Assembly: GCA_016795465.1 (NCBI GenBank)
Contig: JAEUHK010000131.1
Span: 47,371-111,370, forward strand
Length of the DNA stretch: 64,000 bases
Direction: 5' to 3'
Origin: Verrucomicrobiaceae bacterium
GTDB taxonomy: Bacteria; Verrucomicrobiota; Verrucomicrobiia; Verrucomicrobiales; Verrucomicrobiaceae
Below the pieces are notes generated by a model. It had not been told where the DNA came from. It saw only the letters and a list, made by a program, of their open reading frames with translations, and made no database searches. Shown one piece after another: positions 7,667 to 15,424 of this stretch (position 1 is the stretch's first letter; each line of letters starts with the position of its first letter). Both the position numbers and the translations under genes were made by a program.

Positions 7667-9461
7667 ACTGCTAAAAGATAATCCATTCGCAGTGCAAAGC
7701 CCCGATGACATCTCCGCCGGAGATGCTCATGATCTATTTGTCGATGTGTTCACGGATTTTGATAAACTTCCGTTGGTTGGTCATACATTCATCCATGGCC
7801 CCAGAGGGTCCGGGAAAAGTATGATGTTCCGTTATATGCAAGCGGATTGCCAGTCTATTGCGAAAGGTAGACCGGTTCATGAACTCCCCTATTTCGCCGC
7901 ATATGTTCCAATCAAGAATATGCAGACGAACTTCACGGAACTAAAGAGACTTGAAGGGCATGCTGCCAACTTTGTTATTAATGAGCATGTTCTCAGTATA
8001 TACATAGTAGAAAAACTCCTCGACGCTCTCCGCACCGGCAAGATAGAGTTCGACTACGCATCGACAACCGTCGAGCAAGCTCAGGAGGTCTTCACTAATT
8101 CGTTCTGTAAACCACTGGCGCAATGTCGATGGAAGGGGGATAACCACATAGATAAAATCGATTCGGTTCCATCCCTTTTCAGAGTGATGCACGAGGTGGC
8201 TCTCAAATTAGTTCAAGAACTGAATGCGTTCTTAAAGATTCTATCAATGAATCAAGCTGCGGTTGAGGATTATGATGGGCCGCTCTGCGGCTACCATGAT
8301 TTCATTTTACCACTTTTCCGAGGATTACGCACGCTGCCATGTTTTCCGCAGGCACCTTTTTTTCTACTAATAGATGACGCAGACAACCTTAATGTCGCTC
8401 AAACTCAATTGCTCAATGCATGGATAGGAACCCGCACTCACTCTGAAGTGAGTCTCAAAGTTTCTACGCAATTGCGGTACAAGACGTACCTTACACATAC
8501 GGGACGCAGCATCGACTCCCCTCATGATTTCTCGGAGATTCAGATTTCGACCATCTACACATCAAGTCATAGGCGATACTTTGATCGAGTGAAGGCGATC
8601 GTTGAGAAAAGACTGCGAAAGGCAGGTATCACAACGAGCACAGAAGAGTTCTTCCCAGAAGATCAGAACCAAGTTGAAGAAATTGCAACGATAGCTGAGC
8701 GAATTCGAGCTGACTGGGATAGAGGCGAAGGCAGGGGAGCCCGTAGCCGCGACGATGTCACTAGATATTCCCGCCCCGAATTCATCCGCAGCCTTGGTGG
8801 TAACAGAAAATCCACTTCAACCTATTCGTATTCCGGCTTCAACCAGCTGGTGAGCCTTTCATCGGGAGTTGTTCGGTGCTTTTTGGAGCCTGCCTCCCAT
8901 ATGTACAGCGAACAGAAAGCAACGATAGGCACGGCTGGTACTGTTAAATGTATTGAACCGGCAATTCAAAATCAGAAAGCGAGAGAGTTCGCATTAAAAT
9001 TTCTTCACGCGGATATTGAAAAGCTCAAAAGAGACTTTGTAACCCAGGGTGAAGAACGCCTGTCCACCTTGGATAAACTTGAAAACCTACTACATGCACT
9101 TGGGGGCACCTTTGCTGGTCTCCTCGATTCAGATCGTGCGGAGCGGAGAGTTTTCTCAATCGCGTTTTCGGACAAACTCGATAAGGAAGTGTCAGAAACT
9201 CTCAGGCTAGGTGTCGAAGAAGGATATTTTCACGAATCGACAATTGGAAACAAAGAAGGAACCGGCCGCACAAAACTGTTCGTCCTAAACCGAGTTTTGG
9301 CCCCCTGCTTTAACCTCGATCCAACGAGCTTCGCAGGTTATCTGTTTGTTACAAATGAACGGGTGAAACAAGCGATGCGAAGTCCATCCTCCTATTTGCG
9401 GGATTTGGAGAAAGTTGGGCACAGAAACTTCTTTGATTCCGAGCAATTGGAGCTTCTTTGA
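7659..9461 (+). CDS. ORC/Cdc6-like P-loop ATPase of a putative defence operon
   Basis: A 600-residue ATPase. Walker A GPRGSGKS is at residues 47-54 and a Walker B-like strand with acidic residues, FFLLIDDADNL, at 234-244; this spacing of nearly 190 residues reflects a large insertion between the two. The opening residues (NPF...SPDD) followed by a P-loop near residue 50 resemble the ORC-CDC6-type ATPases found in mobile conflict operons. The C-terminal third, about residues 410-600, looks helical and could hold a winged helix. It overlaps the HD gene by 8 nt and is 3 nt from the next gene. It probably acts as the energy-dependent sensor or switch of the system; that role is inferred. Confidence 0.72.
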   Translation: MSELLKDNPFAVQSPDDISAGDAHDLFVDVFTDFDKLPLVGHTFIHGPRGSGKSMMFRYMQADCQSIAKGRPVHELPYFAAYVPIKNMQTNFTELKRLEGHAANFVINEHVLSIYIVEKLLDALRTGKIEFDYASTTVEQAQEVFTNSFCKPLAQCRWKGDNHIDKIDSVPSLFRVMHEVALKLVQELNAFLKILSMNQAAVEDYDGPLCGYHDFILPLFRGLRTLPCFPQAPFFLLIDDADNLNVAQTQLLNAWIGTRTHSEVSLKVSTQLRYKTYLTHTGRSIDSPHDFSEIQISTIYTSSHRRYFDRVKAIVEKRLRKAGITTSTEEFFPEDQNQVEEIATIAERIRADWDRGEGRGARSRDDVTRYSRPEFIRSLGGNRKSTSTYSYSGFNQLVSLSSGVVRCFLEPASHMYSEQKATIGTAGTVKCIEPAIQNQKAREFALKFLHADIEKLKRDFVTQGEERLSTLDKLENLLHALGGTFAGLLDSDRAERRVFSIAFSDKLDKEVSETLRLGVEEGYFHESTIGNKEGTGRTKLFVLNRVLAPCFNLDPTSFAGYLFVTNERVKQAMRSPSSYLRDLEKVGHRNFFDSEQLELL

Positions 9462-9464
9462 TTT

Positions 9465-10445
9465 ATGGACACTGTACAAGAGTTCGCACTACACTCCTTA
9501 AATGAGGAGTTGCCGGCTCGGATTGATCTGTTCATCGCTTCCGCTAGCTTTGAGTCACGGTCGTTGCAGATCGCAAAAAACCTCGACAAAGACCGCATTG
9601 AGAGCATTTGCATTGCCTCCAACGCCAATCATTCTTCATACAATGGTGAGAATCGCGATGCATTGATTCAGCTTTTTGAGAAGGCACCGCCACAAATGGC
9701 AACGCTTGACCTTGATAGTGATGACCCAATCAAGACGGCCGATGCATTTCTCACGATATCCCGAGACTTCGTGCATTCAACAGCCCCAGTGATTGTGGTT
9801 GATGTAACGGCATTCACGAGAGAATCTCTTGCTATTCTTTTAGCAGTTCTTCGTCTCAAGCTCCCGCCTGACACGCAGGTAACCTTCCTTTACAACCCTG
9901 CGACATCATATGGGGATCCAAACAAGTTGTGGTTATCGAAGGGTTTACGAAAAGTCAGATCGATTCTCGGATTCCCTGGGGAGATCATACCATCAAGGCC
10001 TAATCACCTGATTGTTTTGCCGGGGTATGAACTTGAAAGAGCATCAAGCTTAATAGCCTCTTATGAACCAAACTCTTTATCAATAGGAATGGTGCCCAAA
10101 GAAGCGAATTTTGCGACAGACTTTTTCAAGCAGCAAACAGAGTTTGTGAGGCGCCTGCAACAATCATACTCATGCCGTCGAATCGAGATTTTTGAGTTCT
10201 CGGCTCGGGACCCTATTAGAACCCGAGATTCAATTTTGGTTGCCGCAAAGGCTTACCCTTCTTCCAATAAAATCGTGATTCCATTAAATTCGAAGCCGTC
10301 AGTGATTGGCGCTTGTTTGGCGTGCTTTAAACGTGAAGATCTTCAAATGGGATATGCTCAGCCTAAGCGCTACAACACCCTGAGTTATTCAAGGCCTTCC
10401 GACCGGGTGTGCAAGATGACAATTGCGCTTTGGTCGAAATCCTAA
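9465..10445 (+). CDS. Unknown protein with CARF-like signature, last gene of the operon
   Basis: A 326-residue protein not assigned to a known family. The N-terminal 150 residues read as a Rossmann-like alternation of hydrophobic strands and helices: strand 1 at DLFIASASFE (21-30), and a central strand VIVVDVTAFTRE (109-120). The latter contains D113-V-T115-A-F-T-R119, matching the [DN]-x-[ST]-x3-[RK] signature described at strand 4 of CARF domains, which bind cyclic oligoadenylates. A second alpha/beta half follows (HLIVLPGYELERA at about 187-200). No obvious nuclease motif was found. It is 3 nt downstream of the ATPase. A ligand-sensing role is a hypothesis; the motif is short and may be coincidental. 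Confidence 0.5.
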   Translation: MDTVQEFALHSLNEELPARIDLFIASASFESRSLQIAKNLDKDRIESICIASNANHSSYNGENRDALIQLFEKAPPQMATLDLDSDDPIKTADAFLTISRDFVHSTAPVIVVDVTAFTRESLAILLAVLRLKLPPDTQVTFLYNPATSYGDPNKLWLSKGLRKVRSILGFPGEIIPSRPNHLIVLPGYELERASSLIASYEPNSLSIGMVPKEANFATDFFKQQTEFVRRLQQSYSCRRIEIFEFSARDPIRTRDSILVAAKAYPSSNKIVIPLNSKPSVIGACLACFKREDLQMGYAQPKRYNTLSYSRPSDRVCKMTIALWSKS

Positions 10446-10590
10446 GTTTGCCCGCACTTGAATGCAGCGTTTGTGGAGCGGTAATAGTCGTATCGTCAGC
10501 CCCCCGCTAAAGTCGTTGAAGAAAGCTTTAATTCCGCTGGCGGAGCCATCGCTGCCGACTTCCTTCGGCGGCATCCAACCACCACCTCGC

Positions 10591-10965
10591 ATGCGTCCTT
10601 CCTTTCATGGGCCGGTGAGACGGGCGACGGCGAAGCCGGGTCGCCTCAAGAACTATCGGCTGCGGGTGGTGTGGGAGCGGGAATGGGAACGTGACCCACG
10701 GTATGAAGCCAAGTGCCGCCAACGCGCCCTGGCCTCGCGACAGCGGGAGCGGTTTCTTCTCGGTGTCATCCTCCTCGGTGCCTTGCTCGGCGCGACGCTG
10801 GCCGCCTGGCAAGGCTACCGGATCTATGGCCCCAACGGCATTCCCGCCGGACTCATCCTCGGCAGCCTCGGTGGAGCCGTGGCGGGGCTGCTAAGCGTGG
10901 TGCTGCTGGTGGTCTTCATCCTCCTCGGGATCGCCGCCGTGGGAATGCTGGTGCTGGGCAGCTGA
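10591..10965 (+). CDS. Small membrane protein, unknown function
   Basis: About 124 residues. The N-terminal half is very basic and aromatic-rich (WEREWERDPRYEAK), followed by two hydrophobic segments, at about residues 53-70 and 87-122, the second rich in Gly, Val and Leu. It is likely an integral membrane protein with a cytoplasmic basic N-terminus. The ATG at 10591 is preferred to one at 10462 because the upstream codons are low-complexity and its GC returns to host level here. It marks the right end of the low-GC operon. No family recognised. Confidence 0.55.
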   Translation: MRPSFHGPVRRATAKPGRLKNYRLRVVWEREWERDPRYEAKCRQRALASRQRERFLLGVILLGALLGATLAAWQGYRIYGPNGIPAGLILGSLGGAVAGLLSVVLLVVFILLGIAAVGMLVLGS

Positions 10966-11556
10966 CGGCCCATCGGGGACAGACGATCCAGAATAGTCGA
11001 TCGGATGAGACCGCAGGACCGCCTGAAGGCGGGACTACAGAACGCCGAGCGGGCGGAGCGCTTCGCGCATAGACGATAGCCAATAGACGATAGCCTGAGC
11101 GGGCTAAAGCCCGAACGATGAACGGGGAACCAGGAACGAAGAACCAAGAACGGCGGACATGAGTGTCCGCGCTCCCCTCTGACTTCTCACCACTCACGGT
11201 CTCCCTGTCTCCAAGTCTCCTCAACCCGGCCGCCTGAAGGCGGGACTACAGAACGCCGAGCGGGCTGAAGCCCGAACTACGAACTAGGAACCAAGAACCA
11301 AGAACCAAGAACCAAGAACGGCGGACAGGCTGCGAAGCCGCGAAGCGAACCCCGAACGACGAACGAAGAACCAGAAACAGGTTAGAAAAAACGCCGGAGG
11401 ATTTGAAGGCGTTTTAGACAACCCGCAGGGTTGGGGCGTCGCCCCGACAGCGCGGGGAGCGATGGAGTCAAACCTGTTCTACGTTCTCTCGCGGTGGGCT
11501 TGGCTTGATTTGACCTGGGCCTTGCGCAAGCTGCCGCGGCCCGTATCCTATGCAGC
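10966..11556. repeat. Gene-free stretch of dispersed repeat blocks
   Basis: It contains CGCCTGAAGGCGGGACTACAGAACG at two places (about 11020 and 11230) and blocks of the form CGGGCTRAAGCCCGAACTAC near 11100 and 11265. There is a run of AACCAAG heptamers around 11285-11320, and GGACAGGCTGCGAAGCCGCG at about 11324, the reverse complement of the 50-bp unit at 2842 and 2892. CGATAGCCAATAGACGATAG near 11075 is the inverted counterpart of the 55-bp unit at 2946. No gene is supported. Confidence 0.75.
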
Positions 11557-11754
11557 ATGACGACCCAGGAGAACATCGCCCGCTGGCGCAGCCTGCCGCC
11601 GGAGGAGAAACTGCGCCGCCGCTGGGAGGCGATCCCGCTGGATGTGGCGCAGAGCATGGCCTTCGAGCGGGAACCGGTGCCGATGGAGCGGATCACCGCG
11701 ACACTCGCCCGGATCGAGCCACCCGCTTTGTTGAAACCACGCACGGGGTCCTGA
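11557..11754 (+). CDS. Small antitoxin-like ORF overlapping the Fic gene
   Basis: A 65-residue basic helical protein. The segment VAQSMAFEREPVPMERI (residues about 29-45) resembles class I Fic antitoxins of the VbhA type, whose inhibitory motif is [S/T]-x3-E-[G/N]; here S-M-A-F-E is followed by Arg rather than Gly or Asn. It ends with TGA at 11752-11754, overlapping a CTG codon of the Fic frame as CTGA. Alternatively this is the true N-terminus of the Fic protein separated by a frameshift. The frame has the coding look expected of a real gene (charged, helical composition), whereas the same bases in the Fic frame are Gly/Pro/Ala-rich and low in information. Confidence 0.55.
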   Translation: MTTQENIARWRSLPPEEKLRRRWEAIPLDVAQSMAFEREPVPMERITATLARIEPPALLKPRTGS

Positions 11755-12293
11755 GCTACACGGAACTGGCCCCGCTGCTGGCGGAGCGCGTGACGGTGGT
11801 GGAGGCGGCCCTGTATGGGGGCGTGTTCCAGGACTGGCCGCTGGATGACCGCCTCGTGGCGGAACTGCACCGGCGTCTCTGTGGTGACCTGGTGCCGGAA
11901 TGGGCCGGGAAGTGGCGGGACATCGAGGTACGGGTGGGAAGGCTGGAGCCCCCGCCGCCTTTTCAACTGCCGATGCTGATGCGGGACTACGGGCTCGATC
12001 TCCAGGCGCGCTGGCCTGAGGCGGAGGCGGGCGGCATGGAGCGGTTGCTGGAGTTTCTGGCCTTTGCCGAAGGGCGTTTTCTCACGGTGCATCCCTTTCG
12101 CGATTTCAACGGGCGGACCATTCGCCTGCTGCTCACGGAACTGCTGAGGCGGCTGGATCTGCCGCGTGTGACACTGGCTCCTGAATCCGAAGAGGAACGC
12201 CAGCGCTACTTTGCCGCGCTGGAGGCTGCGGATGGGCATGACTGGCAGCCGTTGATGGCGTTGTGGAATGCCCGCCTGCAAGAGGCGGAGTGA
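11751..12293 (+). CDS. Fic family protein, probable toxin of a Fic-antitoxin pair
   Basis: The Fic active-site segment HPFRDFNGRTIR is present, with Phe at the place of the usual Gly before Asn-Gly-Arg. Preceding helices (GMERLLEFLAFAEGRFL) and the following LLLTELLRRL fit the Fic core. The start is uncertain: no ATG, GTG or TTG lies in frame between 11553 and the core, so translation may start at CTG 11751 (180 aa), overlapping the antitoxin stop, or at ATG 11550 in a frame whose first 60 residues look non-coding, or arise by frameshifting. It lies between two repeat blocks, an accessory setting. Confidence 0.72.
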   Translation: MSYTELAPLLAERVTVVEAALYGGVFQDWPLDDRLVAELHRRLCGDLVPEWAGKWRDIEVRVGRLEPPPPFQLPMLMRDYGLDLQARWPEAEAGGMERLLEFLAFAEGRFLTVHPFRDFNGRTIRLLLTELLRRLDLPRVTLAPESEEERQRYFAALEAADGHDWQPLMALWNARLQEAE

Positions 12294-12669
12294 GCCGTGG
12301 CCGAAGCCCGAACTACGAACCAGGAACCAAGAACTGCGGGCAGAAGTGCCCGCGCTCCCCTCTGACTTCTGAAGCTCTGACCATCTGGGCTCTCGCGGTT
12401 ATCCTTCCTCTCGCGGTGGGTCTGCGTTGGAAAGTCGGCGCGAATGCAATCGCGCCCTCCGATCCCAGAACCGCCTGAAGGCGGGACTACAGAACGCAGA
12501 GCGGGCTAAAGCCCGAACTACGAACGAAGAACAACGAACCAAGAACCGCTCTGGACTCTTCGCCCTTTGCTCGACGCTCTACGCGGCGGGATCGAGGAGG
12601 AGAGGGGGGCGGACGTCTTTCATTCTTCAGGTCAGCACGACGGCAAAATGAAAGAGGTCCTTCCGGGCT
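12294..12669. repeat. Gene-free stretch with dispersed repeat blocks
   Basis: It repeats the vocabulary of the other blocks: GCCCGAACTACGAAC at about 12305 and 12512, AACCAAGAAC runs at 12325 and 12538, CGCCTGAAGGCGGGACTAC at 12472, and GCGCTCCCCTCTGACTTCT near 12351, which is shared with the sequence at about 11168. No gene is supported. Confidence 0.7.
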
Positions 12670-13164
12670 TCACTCAAAACTTGGTGGCACATTGTCCGCC
12701 CATGTAGCGGGATCGCCGTCGGGACCGGCAGAAAAGATGGCGAGGCGTCGCTTGAGTGTGGCGGGAGCTCCGGGTTTTGGAGGCGTGGTAAGCGTCTCGG
12801 GATTGGGGATCTGTCCGTCGTTGTTGAAATCGCAGACAAGGTAGAAAAGGGAACCCCAAGCATCCTTGTTGGGTGTGGCTTTTGACCATTTCATGTCGAT
12901 GGCGTCGATCATGGCTTGATCATGCTGCCAGTCGATCCGTAGCAGCGATTCTACTTTCGAATGGGAACCAATTTTCGAGGCGACATACTCAGGTGGGAGG
13001 TTTTCGGTCGAACTGCCGACCATGAACCGAGTGTCCCTCCACAAGCTGTAGGCGATGGAGTTCTTAATGTTCGTCGAAACGACAAACCAAGCCGCCAAAA
13101 CGGCGACGACCAACACGACCATCCACCGGCGGAAACTGGAGAGCTTGGCATCAGAAGGCTTCAT
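12670..13164 (-). CDS. Hypothetical single-pass membrane protein overlapping nuoF
   Basis: A 164-residue protein with a basic N-terminus, one transmembrane segment at about residues 14-32 (WMVVLVVAVLAAWFVVS) and a periplasmic remainder. The C-terminal segment AIFSAGPDGDPATW resembles the C-terminal loop of type II secretion pseudopilins, but no prepilin cleavage site is present, so this is only a resemblance. Its ATG overlaps the nuoF stop codon (TGATG), implying translational coupling. No family recognised. Confidence 0.6.
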   Translation of the reverse strand: MKPSDAKLSSFRRWMVVLVVAVLAAWFVVSTNIKNSIAYSLWRDTRFMVGSSTENLPPEYVASKIGSHSKVESLLRIDWQHDQAMIDAIDMKWSKATPNKDAWGSLFYLVCDFNNDGQIPNPETLTTPPKPGAPATLKRRLAIFSAGPDGDPATWADNVPPSFE

Positions 13165-14552
13165 CAACCGATGGAAGCCGCTGCCACCTTGCCTTCGCTG
13201 TTCACGATCTGTCCGGCGAGGTCGGCTTTGCAGTCGGCTTTGAGTTCGTCGCGGAATTTGCGGACGAAACTTTGCGTGGGCCAGGCGGAGGCTTCGCCGA
13301 AGGCGCAGATGGTGCGGCCGTCGATTTGCACGGCGACTTGCTCCAAGGTGTCCACGTCGTCGGGGCTGGCGTTGCCGGAGACGATGCGGTCGCTGATCTT
13401 TTTCATCCACAGGCTGCCTTCACGGCACGGGGTGCACTGGCCGCAGCTCTCGTGGGCGTAGAAGTTGTTCAGGTTGTTGATGACCCAGCTCATGCTGCGG
13501 CTGTCGTCCATGATGATGACACCGCCGGAGCCGGCCATGGTGCCGCAGGCGGCCATGGTGTCGAAGTCCATCGGGATGTCCCAGATGGTGAGCTCGCGGC
13601 CGTCTTTGAGCTTAAACGTCTCATCGGCACGAAGCACTTTGGCGGAGGAGCCGCCAGGGATGATGGCTTTAAGTTTGCGGCCGGGCTTCAAGCCTCCGCA
13701 GAGGTCGTTGATGACCTCGCCCATGGTGACTTTGCCGACCTGCACTTCGTAGTAGCCGGGCTTTTGCACATCGCCGGAGACGCAGAGGATGCGGGTGCCG
13801 GTGTTGTTCGGGGTGCCGAGCTTGGCGTATTCCGCGCCGCCCATCTGCAGGATGTGTTTCACATGGCAGAGGGACTCGACGTTGTTCACGATGGTCGGGC
13901 TCATGTAGAGACCGAGCGCGGCGGGGAAATACGGCGGCTTGATGCGCGGGTAGGGGCGCTTGCCTTCGAGGGACTCGATGAGGCCGGTCTCCTCGCCGCA
14001 GATGTAGGCTCCGGCGCCGCGGTGGACGTAGATTTCGCAGTCAAAGCCGCTGCCGAGGATGTTTTTGCCGAGGAAACCTTTCGCGTGGGCCTCTGCGATG
14101 GCTTTTTCGACGATGATGGCGGCCTGCGGGAATTCCTCGCGGATGTAGATGTAGGCCAGCTTTGCCCCCACCGCGTAGCAGGCGATGGTCATGCCCTCGA
14201 TGAGCTGATGCGGGTCTTGATGCAGGATGTAGCGATCCTTGAAGGTGCCGGGCTCGGATTCGTCGGCGTTGCAGATGAGATAGACGGGCTTGGTGTTCGT
14301 GGGCGGGATGAAGCCCCACTTCACGCCGGTGGGGAAACCCGCACCGCCACGGCCGCGGAGGCCGCTGGCCTTCACTTCGTTGGTGATGGCGCTGCGCTCC
14401 ATGCCGAGGGCCTTTTTGAGCATCTCGTAACCGCCGTCGGCGATGGCGCATTCGATGGAGGTGTTCCAGCCGACGCGATCGACATTCTTGAAGATGAGGC
14501 GGTGTTCGCGTGGATGGGGTTCTTTGCCGGGGAGATACGAGATGGAGGACAT
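13164..14552 (-). CDS. nuoF: NADH-quinone oxidoreductase subunit F
   Basis: The NADH-binding, FMN-containing subunit of respiratory complex I, carrying one 4Fe-4S cluster. Characteristic segments are present in order: GLRGRGGAGFPTGVKW (about 65-80), CNADESEPGTFKDR (about 93-106), the FMN/NADH region GAGAYICGEETGLIESLEG, and the cluster motif ESCGQCTPCREG with a fourth Cys in GRTICAFGEA. The length, 462 aa, is slightly above the usual, due to a C-terminal extension of about 30 residues. No other nuo gene is visible on either side, so complex I genes are dispersed, or nuoE and others lie elsewhere. Confidence 0.96.
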   Translation of the reverse strand: MSSISYLPGKEPHPREHRLIFKNVDRVGWNTSIECAIADGGYEMLKKALGMERSAITNEVKASGLRGRGGAGFPTGVKWGFIPPTNTKPVYLICNADESEPGTFKDRYILHQDPHQLIEGMTIACYAVGAKLAYIYIREEFPQAAIIVEKAIAEAHAKGFLGKNILGSGFDCEIYVHRGAGAYICGEETGLIESLEGKRPYPRIKPPYFPAALGLYMSPTIVNNVESLCHVKHILQMGGAEYAKLGTPNNTGTRILCVSGDVQKPGYYEVQVGKVTMGEVINDLCGGLKPGRKLKAIIPGGSSAKVLRADETFKLKDGRELTIWDIPMDFDTMAACGTMAGSGGVIIMDDSRSMSWVINNLNNFYAHESCGQCTPCREGSLWMKKISDRIVSGNASPDDVDTLEQVAVQIDGRTICAFGEASAWPTQSFVRKFRDELKADCKADLAGQIVNSEGKVAAASIG

Positions 14553-14676
14553 GGGGTCTGCGGCGAGTATGAAAAAGCGAGGCGGCGGGGCAAGGGGTTT
14601 GTTCCCCGTTTACGCGGCAATTTGCCGGTGCGGATGCGGGTTTGCATCACCGGCTCTCCGCGCCACAGGTGGCGGC

Positions 14677-15375
14677 ATGGTTTTCATCGTCCTCCTCGTC
14701 CTCGCGGCGCTCGCCTTCGGCATCAGCCAGTGGGCGGCGGGAAAGTATGCCTCGATGATGGCCAAAGGCTCCCGTGTCACCAGTCCGACGGCCTACACCG
14801 GGTCGGAGATCGCCCTGAAATTCCTCGAAAGCGAAGGCGTGATGGATGTGCAGGTGGTGGAGCACAATGGCGTGGTCACGGATTACTTCGACCCGGTGCG
14901 CCGCCGCCTTTTTCTGCATCGCAGCACGGCCCAAGGCACCACCTTGAGCACCTGGGCCACCGCCTTGCACGAGGCGGCGCATGCTTTGCAAACCGGTGCG
15001 GATGGTCTCGGCGAGCTCAAATGGCGGCAAAGCGTGATCCGCATGTGCCGCTACATTCCCGTGGCCGCTCTCGTGGTGATCGTCGGCCTGATGATCGGAC
15101 GCGTCATGGTGCCCCGGGTCGCCATCCTCGCTTTTGCCGGTGTGTTCGGCCTCCTCGCCTTCCTCAATCTCGGCACGGTGATGATCGAATTCGCCGCCAA
15201 CCGCCGCCTGCGGGCCTTCCTCGAAAACCACCTCGAACGACATCCGCAGGCCCACCAGCGCCTGAACGAGCTCCTTTTCTGCATGGCCATCCGCGAAGTG
15301 GGCGACTTGTTGCGCTCTCCCCGCTACTTCTTCCTCAGCGCCCTGCCCGGAGCAGGCAAATCGAGGCCGGGGTGA
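14677..15375 (+). CDS. Membrane zinc metallopeptidase (YugP / Zn_peptidase_2 type)
   Basis: A 232-residue integral membrane protein. N-terminal transmembrane segment (residues 2-15), a GSEIALKFLESEGV segment typical of the family, then the zinc motif HEAAHALQ at about 101-108, two further transmembrane segments at about 125-165, and ANRRLRAFL after them. The order is that of the YugP-like zinc peptidase family. The ATG at 14677 places the first hydrophobic segment at the N-terminus; an earlier in-frame start would add antisense-nuoF sequence. Substrate unknown. Confidence 0.85.
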   Translation: MVFIVLLVLAALAFGISQWAAGKYASMMAKGSRVTSPTAYTGSEIALKFLESEGVMDVQVVEHNGVVTDYFDPVRRRLFLHRSTAQGTTLSTWATALHEAAHALQTGADGLGELKWRQSVIRMCRYIPVAALVVIVGLMIGRVMVPRVAILAFAGVFGLLAFLNLGTVMIEFAANRRLRAFLENHLERHPQAHQRLNELLFCMAIREVGDLLRSPRYFFLSALPGAGKSRPG

Positions 15376-15424
15376 GGGTTTGGTGATTGCTTTGGGCTTT
15401 CGCAGGCGTTGAGATGCGCCCCGC

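Noticed and set aside
5498..10445. Phage or integrative element carrying the operon
   Set aside because: No integrase, attachment-site tRNA, or structural phage gene is visible at either side.
13164..14552. Complex I gene cluster around nuoF
   Set aside because: No other nuo subunit is encoded within the adjacent several kilobases.
13272..15386. Long rightward frame of about 700 codons opposite nuoF
   Set aside because: Antisense shadow of nuoF and flanks with Ala/Gly/Asp-rich composition and no domain.
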